NCBI GenBank assembly: GCA_019694555.1
Contig: JAIBBS010000025.1
Coordinates: 1 to 60,167, forward strand
DNA: 60,167 nt
Reading direction: 5' to 3'
Source of the DNA: Nannocystaceae bacterium
GTDB lineage: Bacteria > Myxococcota_A > Polyangia > Nannocystales > Nannocystaceae
Shown here: positions 25,487 through 32,739 of the stretch, one piece after another
How positions within the stretch are numbered: position 1 is the stretch's first letter
How the letters are laid out: each line of letters opens with the position of its first letter
Position numbers and translations under genes: made by a program
The notes under the pieces: generated by a model
The model's database searches: none
What the model was told of the DNA's origin: nothing
What the model saw: the letters and a program-made list of their open reading frames with translations, nothing else

Positions 25487-26101
25487 TCAGCGCAGCGGAT
25501 AGGGCGCGACCACCAGCACCAGCACGTCCCAGCCCAGGTGCATCGCGAAGACCGGCGCGAGCGTGCCCGTGCGCAGGGCGATCGCCGACCACAGCGTGCC
25601 GCAGCCGAGCGCGGCGAGCCAGAGCACCGGCGGGCCGCTGGTGACGTGTGCGAGCGCGAACCAAGCCCCCGCGGCGAGCGCGGCTGCGGGCCAGCGCAGC
25701 TGCGTGGCGAGCACGTGGGTGACCGCGCCGCGCCACACGACGTCCTCGGCCAGCACGATGCACGGCAGCGCCAGCGCGAGCGCCGGGCCCGGCAGCGCGT
25801 CGGCCCAGCCATTGATCGCGTCGGCGCCGGCGAGCCACGCGGTGCCGCGCAGCAGCCACGTCACCGCGGCACCGGCGAGCCACAGCAGCGCGGCGCCGCC
25901 CAAGCCCGCGAGCACGGTGCTCACGCGCGGGCGCAGCAGGGTCGTCCACGGCAGCGGCACCCACCGCAGCACCGCGGCGGCCGCGAGCAGCTCGATTGCG
26001 GCCATGCGCAGCCAGATCGACGGCACCCACGTCGGCAGCAACAGCATCGCCGCGGTGACCGCGGCCAGCAGCGCCCACACCCGCGCCGGCATCGGCTTCA
26101 C
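25487..26101 (-). CDS. CPBP family intramembrane metalloprotease
   Basis: The 204-residue polytopic protein has the three conserved motifs of the CPBP/Abi (Rce1-like) family in order: E-D-V-V-W-R (family EExxxR, second Glu replaced by Asp), FALAH, and HLGWD near the end. Members are intramembrane proteases involved in prenyl-protein processing, bacteriocin self-immunity or unknown jobs. The GTG at 26101 overlaps the stop of the D-amino-acid oxidase gene (GTGA), so it is the second gene of a two-gene operon. An ATG three codons later is the alternative start. Confidence 0.83.
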   Translation of the reverse strand: MKPMPARVWALLAAVTAAMLLLPTWVPSIWLRMAAIELLAAAAVLRWVPLPWTTLLRPRVSTVLAGLGGAALLWLAGAAVTWLLRGTAWLAGADAINGWADALPGPALALALPCIVLAEDVVWRGAVTHVLATQLRWPAAALAAGAWFALAHVTSGPPVLWLAALGCGTLWSAIALRTGTLAPVFAMHLGWDVLVLVVAPYPLR

Positions 26102-27054
26102 GCCCGGCCCAGCGCGCGCTCGACCAGGGTCGCGACCTCGTCGGCGCAGCCCCACGACAGCGTGACGCCGGCACCACCGTGGCCGTAGTCGTGCACGATC
26201 GTGCGACCGTCGGCGAGGCGCTCGGCCTCCAGCCGCACCGCCGCGCGACCGGGCCGCAGCCCCACCGCCAGTGCGCGGCGCGGCGCGGCCCCGAGGTCGT
26301 GCGCCGCGACCAGCCCGCGACAGCGCGCGACGATGGCGTCGGCGGTGGCCTCGCGCGGCGCGAGCTCCTCGTCGCCGACCTCGGCGGTACCACCGAGCAC
26401 GCAGTCGTCGCCGCGTGGCACCACATACGCGATGCCGCGCGGATCGTCCTCGTCGATGACGATGGCGTCGAGGCCGGGGTCCTGCACGTGCACGAGCTGG
26501 CCGCGGATCGGGAACAGCGTCGCGTCGCCGCACAGCGTGCGCGCGCCCAGCCCGCTGCAGTTGACGATCGCGGCGCCGGGCAGCGCCGCGAGATCCTCGA
26601 CCCGCTGCGTCCGCACGACGCCGCCCTCGCGCTCGAACCACGCGCGCAGAAACGGCAGGTAGCGGCGCGTGTCGGCGACCGGCGCGGTGAAGGCCCAGCC
26701 TGCGTGCGCCCACGCCGGCAGCTGCGCCGCGCTGGCGTCGCGGAAGTCCGGCACCGCGTCGGCCCACCACGGCCGCGGCCGCGGCGAGCGCAACACCTCG
26801 ATCGCCGTGCGCACGCGGACCCCCGCGTCGGCATCGGGCGCGAGCGCGAGGAAGCGGGTGTGGCTGGTCGCGGCCCAGCCGAGCACGCGCTCGGGTGGCT
26901 CGGCCTTGTACGGGTACCAGAACGCGGCCGCGACGTTGGACGTCGTCGCCGGCGACAGCTGCTCGGCCCACAGCTCGACGCGGTGGCCGCGGGTCTGCAG
27001 GGTCACCGCGCAGGTGAGGCCCGACACGCCGCCGCCGATGACCAGGACGTCCAC
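26098..27054 (-). CDS. D-amino-acid oxidase (eukaryotic-type DAO)
   Basis: The 318-residue FAD enzyme should oxidatively deaminate D-amino acids to 2-oxo acids, ammonia and H2O2. It has the FAD motif VLVIGGGVSGL at its very N-terminus, then AAAFWYPYK, NCSGLGAR, PIRGQLV, VVPRGDDCVLGGT, GLRPGRAAVRLE and the DAO signature HDYGHGGAGVTLSWGCA. The GTG at 27054 is chosen because the dinucleotide fold begins two residues later and TAGGCT lies 10 bases before it. It shares a 64-base divergent promoter region with the acyltransferase operon. D-amino acids from murein turnover are a possible substrate (inference). Confidence 0.9.
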   Translation of the reverse strand: MDVLVIGGGVSGLTCAVTLQTRGHRVELWAEQLSPATTSNVAAAFWYPYKAEPPERVLGWAATSHTRFLALAPDADAGVRVRTAIEVLRSPRPRPWWADAVPDFRDASAAQLPAWAHAGWAFTAPVADTRRYLPFLRAWFEREGGVVRTQRVEDLAALPGAAIVNCSGLGARTLCGDATLFPIRGQLVHVQDPGLDAIVIDEDDPRGIAYVVPRGDDCVLGGTAEVGDEELAPREATADAIVARCRGLVAAHDLGAAPRRALAVGLRPGRAAVRLEAERLADGRTIVHDYGHGGAGVTLSWGCADEVATLVERALGRA

Positions 27055-27064
27055 TGCGGGCCCC

Positions 27065-27070
27065 AGCCTA
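27065..27070 (-). promoter_or_regulatory. Putative -10 for the D-amino-acid oxidase operon
   Basis: TAGGCT, then ten bases, then the GTG start. It lies 34 bases from the oppositely oriented -10 at 27105, so the two promoters would compete or be co-regulated. Confidence 0.5.
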
Positions 27071-27104
27071 CCGCACCCCAGCAGCGGTGCGGACGCGATT
27101 TCGG

Positions 27105-27110
27105 TATCCT
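27105..27110 (+). promoter_or_regulatory. Putative -10, leaderless acyltransferase operon
   Basis: TATCCT, then eight bases, then the GTG at 27119; near-identical to the sequence before the GT-C gene. Confidence 0.55.
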
Positions 27111-27118
27111 GCCCGCGC

Positions 27119-28822
27119 GTGATCAAACTGCTGCCGACCAAGCCGTTGCGTCTGCCGCGGCTGCGCACCTACGTGCCCGCGCCATCGGACCCGAAGATCT
27201 TCTGGTTCAACAGCGAACGCGACGACATCGTCAACGAGGTCGTGCGTCGCATCATGGAGCGGTACCAGAGCGACGAGGACATCGAGCTGTGTCTCAACGA
27301 CGCGGCCTACAACGAGATCCGGCGTCACGAGGCCCGCACCGACGAGGGCGCGAAGAACCGCCTCGAGTACTGGCGCGGCATCGTCCGCCGGCTCAGCCGC
27401 ATGTCGTCCGAGGGCCGCCACGAGACCCTGCGCGAGTGCGCGACGAAGATGGCCTACGACGTCGCGGGCAACTTCGATCCGCGGGTGTACAAGTTCGCGT
27501 CGAAGGCGGTGCCGAGCCTGCTGACGGCGGTGATGAACCCGTCGTCGGTGATGAAGTCGCTGTTCGACTCGGGCGCCAAGCTCGACGAGCTGGTCTCGGC
27601 GCAGGGCCCCATCGACAAGCTGCGCGCGTTGCAGCGCAAGGGCACCATGGTGCTCACGCCCACGCACTCGTCGAACCTCGACTCCATCGCGGTCGCGTGG
27701 GTGCTGCTGCGCGAGAACCTCTCGCCGGTGGTCTACGGCGCCGGCAAGAACCTGTTCAGCAACCCGCTGGTCTCGTTCTTCATGCACAACCTCGGCGCCT
27801 ACCGCGTCGATCGTCGCATCAAGGCCACGCTCTACAAGGATGTGCTCAAGAGCTACTCCAGCGTGATGATCGAGCGGGGCTACCACTCGCTGTTCTTCCC
27901 CGGCGGCACGCGCTCGCGCTCGGGCGCGATCGAGCGACGGCTCAAGCTCGGCCTCGCCGGCAGCGGCGTCGAGGCCTTCAGCCGCAACTTCTCGCGCGGC
28001 ATCCGGCGGCCGGTGTGGTTCGTGCCCGCGACCATCAACTACGCGCTGGTGCTCGAGGCCGAGACGCTGATCGACGACCACCTCAAGGAGGCCGGTCGCC
28101 ACCGCTACATCATCGAAGACGACGAGTTCTCGCGGGTCGAGCGCTGGGTCTCGTTCTTCAGCCGCTTCCGTGCGCTCGAGAGCGCCTGCATCATCCGCTT
28201 CGGCGAGCCGGTCGATCCGTTCGGCAACCGCGTCGACGAGGAGGGTCACTCGCTGTCGCCCGACGGTCGCGTCGTCGATGCCGCCAGCTACGTCACCCGT
28301 CGCGGTCAGCCGGTGGTCGACCACGCCCGCGACGCGGCCTACACCCGCGAGCTGGGCGAGATCATCGCCAACGACTACGAGCGCGAGACCGTGATCATGC
28401 CGACGCAGCTGCTCGCGCACGTCATCTTCCGCCGCATGGTCCGCGCGACTCCGGGGCTCGACCTGTTCTCGCGCCTGCGTCACCGTGGCGACATCGCGAT
28501 CCCGGCGGCGGAGCTGGCGACCGAGCTCGGCGACAGCCGCGATCGCCTGCTCGAGCTGGAACGGCAGGGCCGCGTGCACGTCGACGCGCTGCTGCGGCGC
28601 GAGCACCCCGAGCGCATCCTCGAGCGCTGTCTGGCGACCTGGGACGGCTACCACCTGCGGCCGGTCGCGCGGCCGTCGTCGGGCTCGATCCTCGCCGAGG
28701 ATCCCAACCTGCTGCTCTACTACTCCAACCGCGTGCGGCCGTTCTCGCTCGACATCGCCGGCGGCGTCGAAGCCGACCGCGCCGCCGCGCGCGACATCTC
28801 GGTGATGGAGGTGCGGGCATGA
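27119..28822 (+). CDS. PlsB-like glycerol-3-phosphate/lysophospholipid acyltransferase
   Basis: The 567-residue protein has the PlsC/PlsB acyltransferase core (residues ~160-380): the HX4D motif in THSSNLDS, an LGAYRVDRR segment, and block III FFPGGTRSRSG, then a PVWFVPATINYA block IV. In most relatives block III is FPEGTRSR or VEGGRSRTG; here the Glu is Gly. The N-terminal 150 residues and the C-terminal tail resemble the helical flanks of PlsB-like enzymes. It should acylate a glycerophosphate-type acceptor at the membrane. The start is the GTG with TATCCT eight bases upstream. It is the first of three overlapping genes. Confidence 0.85.
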   Translation: MIKLLPTKPLRLPRLRTYVPAPSDPKIFWFNSERDDIVNEVVRRIMERYQSDEDIELCLNDAAYNEIRRHEARTDEGAKNRLEYWRGIVRRLSRMSSEGRHETLRECATKMAYDVAGNFDPRVYKFASKAVPSLLTAVMNPSSVMKSLFDSGAKLDELVSAQGPIDKLRALQRKGTMVLTPTHSSNLDSIAVAWVLLRENLSPVVYGAGKNLFSNPLVSFFMHNLGAYRVDRRIKATLYKDVLKSYSSVMIERGYHSLFFPGGTRSRSGAIERRLKLGLAGSGVEAFSRNFSRGIRRPVWFVPATINYALVLEAETLIDDHLKEAGRHRYIIEDDEFSRVERWVSFFSRFRALESACIIRFGEPVDPFGNRVDEEGHSLSPDGRVVDAASYVTRRGQPVVDHARDAAYTRELGEIIANDYERETVIMPTQLLAHVIFRRMVRATPGLDLFSRLRHRGDIAIPAAELATELGDSRDRLLELERQGRVHVDALLRREHPERILERCLATWDGYHLRPVARPSSGSILAEDPNLLLYYSNRVRPFSLDIAGGVEADRAAARDISVMEVRA

Positions 28823-29754
28823 GTCGCGTGGCAGTGCTCGGTGGTGGCAGCTTCGGTCGTGCGTTGGCGATCCAGGCCGCGCGGGTCGGTCGCAACGTGA
28901 TCCTGTGGAGTCGCGCCGCCCGCGAGGCGCCGCCGGGCAACGTGCGCACGACCACGAACCTGGCCGAGATCGCGGAGGCCGAGCTGGTGTTCGTGGCCGC
29001 GCCGTCGATCCACGTCGAGGCGCTCGCGCGCGAGGCCGGGCAACACCTCGACGGCTCGCACCTGCTGGTGCACGTCAGCCGCGGCCTGCTCGGCGACGAG
29101 CTCACGCCGCTGACGCACGTGCTGCGCTCGGTGACGCCGTGCCGCCGCGTCGGCGTGCTCGCGGGTCCGTTGGTCGCGCACGCGCTGGCGCAGGGCGAGC
29201 CCGGCGGCGGCATCGTCGGCTCGCTGTTCCCCGAGGTCGTCGAGTCGGTGCGCGAGGCCATCGGCGGGCCGATGCTGCGCATCTACGGCACCCACGACGT
29301 CGTCGGTGTCGAGATCGCCTCGGCGATGGTGGGCCTGTTCGCGCTGGCGATCGGCTACGCGCAGGGACGCGGCTTCGGTCCCGCGACCACGGCGATCCTC
29401 GCGACCCGCGGCATGGCCGAGGCCGCGCGCGTGGGCCTGGCCTGCGGCGCGGTCGAGCGCACGTTCTCGGGCCTGGCCGGCTTCGGCGATCTGCTCGCCG
29501 CGGTGGCGGGCGACGCTCGACCCGAGTCGGCCTTCGGCCGCGTGCTCGCCGAGGGCGTGCCGCTGGCGGACGCGGCCGCGCGCGCCGGCGCGTTCGTCGA
29601 GGGCGCCGCGATCGCAGCGCACGTGACCGCGTTCGCGCAGCGCCGCGATCTCGAGGCGCCGATCTCCGCCGGGCTCGCAGCGATCCTCTCGGGCACCGCG
29701 TCGGGCGCGACGGTGCTGGGCCAGCTGATGAGCCGTCCGACCCGGGGCGAGTGA
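28819..29754 (+). CDS. GpsA-like glycerol-3-phosphate dehydrogenase homologue without catalytic lysines
   Basis: The 311-residue protein aligns along its length with NAD(P)-dependent G3P dehydrogenase: LGGGSFGRALA (Rossmann), VAAPSIHVEAL, a GP motif (GPLVAHALAQG), GRGFGPATTAILATRGMAE, GLAGFGDLL and FVEGAAIA. The residues that bind and reduce the substrate are changed. The Lys of the ATKGLE region is Arg (HVSRGLL), the Lys of AVKNV is Val (SAMVGLF), and the S-R-N motif is lost. It is probably a non-canonical reductase or a regulatory pseudoenzyme. ATGA overlap with the acyltransferase and TGATG overlap with the hydrolase show one operon. Confidence 0.87.
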   Translation: MSRVAVLGGGSFGRALAIQAARVGRNVILWSRAAREAPPGNVRTTTNLAEIAEAELVFVAAPSIHVEALAREAGQHLDGSHLLVHVSRGLLGDELTPLTHVLRSVTPCRRVGVLAGPLVAHALAQGEPGGGIVGSLFPEVVESVREAIGGPMLRIYGTHDVVGVEIASAMVGLFALAIGYAQGRGFGPATTAILATRGMAEAARVGLACGAVERTFSGLAGFGDLLAAVAGDARPESAFGRVLAEGVPLADAAARAGAFVEGAAIAAHVTAFAQRRDLEAPISAGLAAILSGTASGATVLGQLMSRPTRGE

Positions 29755-30908
29755 TGAGCGACCGCGATCCGGCGCGCACGCTGGCGCTGCACGAGCACCA
29801 CCTGCCGATCCGGCGCTTCGGACGGCGCGAGCGTCTCGCCAGCTGGGCCGGGCGACACGTCGACGGCGTGGTGTTCCGGGCCCTGCGCGCACTGTTCGTG
29901 CGCCAGGGCATGCCGATGCAGACCGCGACCGAGCTCGATCGCAGCCTCGCGATGCTGCGCTGCTACTGCGACCCGGACATCGTCGCCGATCCCGATCGGC
30001 TCATGGCCCCCCCCGCCGTGCTGCCGCCGCTGCGCGAGCAGTGGCGCCGACGCGTGCGTGGCGGCAGCCATGCCCACCTGGTGTTCGACACGCCCTACCG
30101 GCCGATCCACCCGCTGTACGCGGCCGAGTACCGCCGCTACGACAACCTCGATCAGGTGCACCTGTTCGCGTGGCAGCACGATCGCCCGGCGCCGGCGTCG
30201 ATCCTGGTCACGCACGGCTGGGGCCTGGGCAACAAGTCGGTGCACGAGCTCGAGTTCGGGCTGCCGTGGCTGTTCCGCCGCCTCGGTCTCGACGTGTACT
30301 ACTACGTCGCGCCGTTCCACTGGCTGCGCAAGCCCTCGCGCGCGCGCTTCTCGGGCGGGCTGCATCCCTCGCCCAATCTCATGCGCACCAACGAGGCGTT
30401 CGTGCAGACCGCGATGGAGCTGCGCACGATCGTCGGCCACATCCTCGCGCACGACGCTGCGCCGCTGGGCATGATGGGCTCGAGCCTGGGCGGCTACACC
30501 ACCGCGCTCATCGCCTCGATCGACGCGCGGCTGTCGTTCGCGGCGCCGATCCTGCCGCCGTCGTCGCTCGCCGATCTGTTCTGGGAGCACGGCGCCGACG
30601 ATCCGGTGCGGCGTCATGCGGAGGCCATGGGCATGACCCGCGAGCGCTTCCGCCAGGCGTGGGCGCTGCACTCGCCGATGAGCCACCAGCCCAAGGTGCC
30701 GTGGGAAGGCCGCATGATCGTCTCGGCGGTCGGCGACGCACTGGTCGGCGAGCACCACGTCGAGCCGCTGTGGCACCACTGGGATCGACCCCATCGCGTG
30801 CGCTTCGCCGGCGGTCACATCCTGCAGGTGTACCGCGGCGAGTACCTGCGCGAGCTGGCGCGGATGCTGGTGCGCCTGGGCGTGTTGACGCGTTCCGCCG
30901 GCCGCTGA
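29754..30908 (+). CDS. Alpha/beta hydrolase, ABHD18-like
   Basis: The 384-residue protein has a core hydrolase fold in its second half: VTHGWGLGNKSVHE (oxyanion side), GMMGSSLGGYTTAL with the nucleophile Ser, and a late GGHILQVY holding the probable catalytic His. The length and layout resemble the ABHD18/DUF2048 group rather than ordinary lipases (moderate confidence). There is no signal peptide, so it should act in the cytoplasm or at the inner face of the membrane. As the third gene after an acyltransferase and a GpsA-like protein, a lipid or acyl-ester substrate is likely (inference). The ATG overlaps the preceding stop by one base. Confidence 0.82.
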   Translation: MSDRDPARTLALHEHHLPIRRFGRRERLASWAGRHVDGVVFRALRALFVRQGMPMQTATELDRSLAMLRCYCDPDIVADPDRLMAPPAVLPPLREQWRRRVRGGSHAHLVFDTPYRPIHPLYAAEYRRYDNLDQVHLFAWQHDRPAPASILVTHGWGLGNKSVHELEFGLPWLFRRLGLDVYYYVAPFHWLRKPSRARFSGGLHPSPNLMRTNEAFVQTAMELRTIVGHILAHDAAPLGMMGSSLGGYTTALIASIDARLSFAAPILPPSSLADLFWEHGADDPVRRHAEAMGMTRERFRQAWALHSPMSHQPKVPWEGRMIVSAVGDALVGEHHVEPLWHHWDRPHRVRFAGGHILQVYRGEYLRELARMLVRLGVLTRSAGR

Positions 30909-30920
30909 GCGACGCCGCGG

Positions 30921-30936
30921 GCGGCCACACGGCCGC
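30921..30936 (+). terminator. Hairpin after the acyltransferase operon
   Basis: GCGGCC-ACAC-GGCCGC, starting 13 bases after the hydrolase stop and followed by GAGACCGATTTC. It has a short T-run only; a factor-independent terminator is possible but weak. Confidence 0.4.
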
Positions 30937-31028
30937 GAGACCGATTTCGTCCGTCGCCGGTGATCCGACGCGGCACTCGCCACTCCAACCGTGCGAGAGC
31001 CCGACGGGCCCACAAGGACGACAAGGAC

Positions 31029-31658
31029 ATGAAGAAGCTCATCTCGATCACCACCGCCGCGCTCGCGGCATTCGTTGCCACCGCCGACGTCTCGGTCGCC
31101 CACGCGGGCTCCTGCGACTCCGGCGCGAAGGTCGTGGCCGACATCTGGGAGAAGCACGACGACGTGGTCAAGGGCCTGGGTTGCGTCATCGTGATGGCCG
31201 CGACCGAGGGCGCGGTGCCGCCCAACGCGTGCCTCGACGCCGCCGACAAGGTCGCCAAGGTCGCGACGCAGATGATCGCGTTCTGGAACAGCATGGCCGG
31301 CGACAGCTGGGCCACCATCGGTCCGCGCGAGTTCAAGCTGGGCGAGGTCAACAAGGGCACGCTGGTGTCGACCGGTGGCCGCATGTTCATCACCAGCGCG
31401 CCGCTCGACAAGGACAAGCTCGACGTCAAGATCAAGAAGACCGACGGCAAGGCCAAGACCCACGTCACGATCTGCAAGGACAACCACGGCAAGAAGACCA
31501 AGCTGGCCGAGTTCGACATCGACAACGGCAAGGACAACGTCGGCGACGTCTTCAGCCGCTCGCTGTCGGGCGTGCGTGGCTACATCGTGACGGTGCACCT
31601 CGACGCGGGCAGCGTCGCGAACACCTTCGGCTACGAGCTGACCGGCACCAAGCGCTGA
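31029..31658 (+). CDS. Secreted protein of unknown function
   Basis: The 209-residue product has a clear Sec signal (MKKLISITTAALAAFVATA, cleavage near AHA-G). The mature part is Lys/Asp-rich with four cysteines (SCDSG, LGCVIV, NACLD, TICKD) that could form two disulfides, and beta-type segments in the second half. No family is recognised. AAGGAC precedes the ATG, so it differs from the leaderless genes around it. A hairpin lies just downstream. Confidence 0.8.
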   Translation: MKKLISITTAALAAFVATADVSVAHAGSCDSGAKVVADIWEKHDDVVKGLGCVIVMAATEGAVPPNACLDAADKVAKVATQMIAFWNSMAGDSWATIGPREFKLGEVNKGTLVSTGGRMFITSAPLDKDKLDVKIKKTDGKAKTHVTICKDNHGKKTKLAEFDIDNGKDNVGDVFSRSLSGVRGYIVTVHLDAGSVANTFGYELTGTKR

Positions 31659-31677
31659 TGCCGATGCGAGCGTGCCT

Positions 31678-31711
31678 GCGACCGGCGCCACCGGTCGCGG
31701 GCGCGCCCGCG
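31678..31711. terminator. Double hairpin between convergent genes
   Basis: GCGACCGG-CGCCA-CCGGTCGC (8-bp perfect stem) is followed directly by the 16-base perfect palindrome CGCGGGCGCGCCCGCG. They fill the 55-base gap between the secreted-protein gene and the convergent lipoprotein gene, as expected for a bidirectional terminator. Confidence 0.55.
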
Positions 31712-31713
31712 GT

Positions 31714-32616
31714 TCAGCCCTCGGCGGGCGGCGCGGAGGTGGTCGAGCCGGCGCCGAAGAACTCGAGGTTCGCGGGCGCCTGCGGGAACTGGATCGGCGT
31801 GGTCGTGACCTGGCCGTCGATGAAGCGGATCTCGAACAGCGTGCCCTCGCGCGCGAAGCCGTAGGCGCGGCCGGCCCAGAACGCCAGGCCGAAGACCTGG
31901 GGATAGGGCACGGTGCCGAAGTCGTGCACGACGCTGCCGGTGGCGGGATCGACCTCGATCACGCAGTCGACGGTGCTGCAGGCGTCGTCGTCGGTGACGG
32001 TGAGGTAGGTGCCGCCGCCGTCGACCGACACCAGATCGCCCGAGGACGCCAGCGTGCCCGGCAGCATGCCCAGCGGCGTGACCACGCCGGAGCTGGTGTC
32101 GATGCGGATGTACTGCGCGTCGACGAAGCCGACCAGCGCCTCGCGATCGGGATCGACAGTGCCGGCGGGCACGAACGACAGCGAGGTCGGGTACTCGCCG
32201 TCGGCGATGTGCGTGCACGCGCCGGTCTTGCGATCGATCGACCACAGCGAACCGAACGCGGCGCCGTACATGTTGGAGTCGGCATCGAGCGCGATGTCGA
32301 TGATCGAGGCGCTGCAGCCGTCGAAGGGCCCGACCACGGTGATGTCCTTGGTCACCGGGTCGAGCCGGTACAGCGTGTCGGCGCTGTGGCCGAAGACCTC
32401 GGCGATCTCGTCGATGCCGCCGCCGATGTCGAGCTTGCCGCCGGTGCTCGCACCGTCGTCCGAGCCGCTGGTGTCGAGCATGCCCATGGTCGTGGTCAGC
32501 GAGACCGCGCTGGTGCCCTCGTCGCGCGACTCGGCGCCACAACCGGCGAGCCACAGCGCGGCGGCGAGGCGCAGCCGGGCCGCGGCGACGTGCGGGTGGT
32601 GGGGGATCGCTGCCAT
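31714..32616 (-). CDS. Lipoprotein, beta-propeller-like
   Basis: The 300-residue product has a signal ending LWLAGC (Cys ~26) and a short linker with SGSDDGASTGG, then repeated strands of the type DTLYRLDPVTKDITVVG, GSLWSIDRKTGACTHIA and CVIEVDPATGSVVHDFG. These look like blades of a propeller that reads as property-tracking or NHL-like repeats. The function is unknown. GAGG lies eight bases before the ATG. It is divergent from the FG-GAP lipoprotein gene with 123 bases between. Confidence 0.8.
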   Translation of the reverse strand: MAAIPHHPHVAAARLRLAAALWLAGCGAESRDEGTSAVSLTTTMGMLDTSGSDDGASTGGKLDIGGGIDEIAEVFGHSADTLYRLDPVTKDITVVGPFDGCSASIIDIALDADSNMYGAAFGSLWSIDRKTGACTHIADGEYPTSLSFVPAGTVDPDREALVGFVDAQYIRIDTSSGVVTPLGMLPGTLASSGDLVSVDGGGTYLTVTDDDACSTVDCVIEVDPATGSVVHDFGTVPYPQVFGLAFWAGRAYGFAREGTLFEIRFIDGQVTTTPIQFPQAPANLEFFGAGSTTSAPPAEG

Positions 32617-32739
32617 CGCCGGTGCCTCGCTTCGGCGCTGCCGCGCCGCGCGTGACAGTAGCAGGGCCGCGGCCGCCCGCGCGAGCGGGGTCCGGCCGGC
32701 GCGCGCGCGCGGCCCCGCGCGCCGTGCGATGCTGCGGCC

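Noticed and set aside
26669..27118. An upstream, in-frame extension of the acyltransferase gene back to 26669
   Set aside because: It would overlap the D-amino-acid oxidase gene on the other strand and skip the TATCCT/GTG start that matches other genes here.
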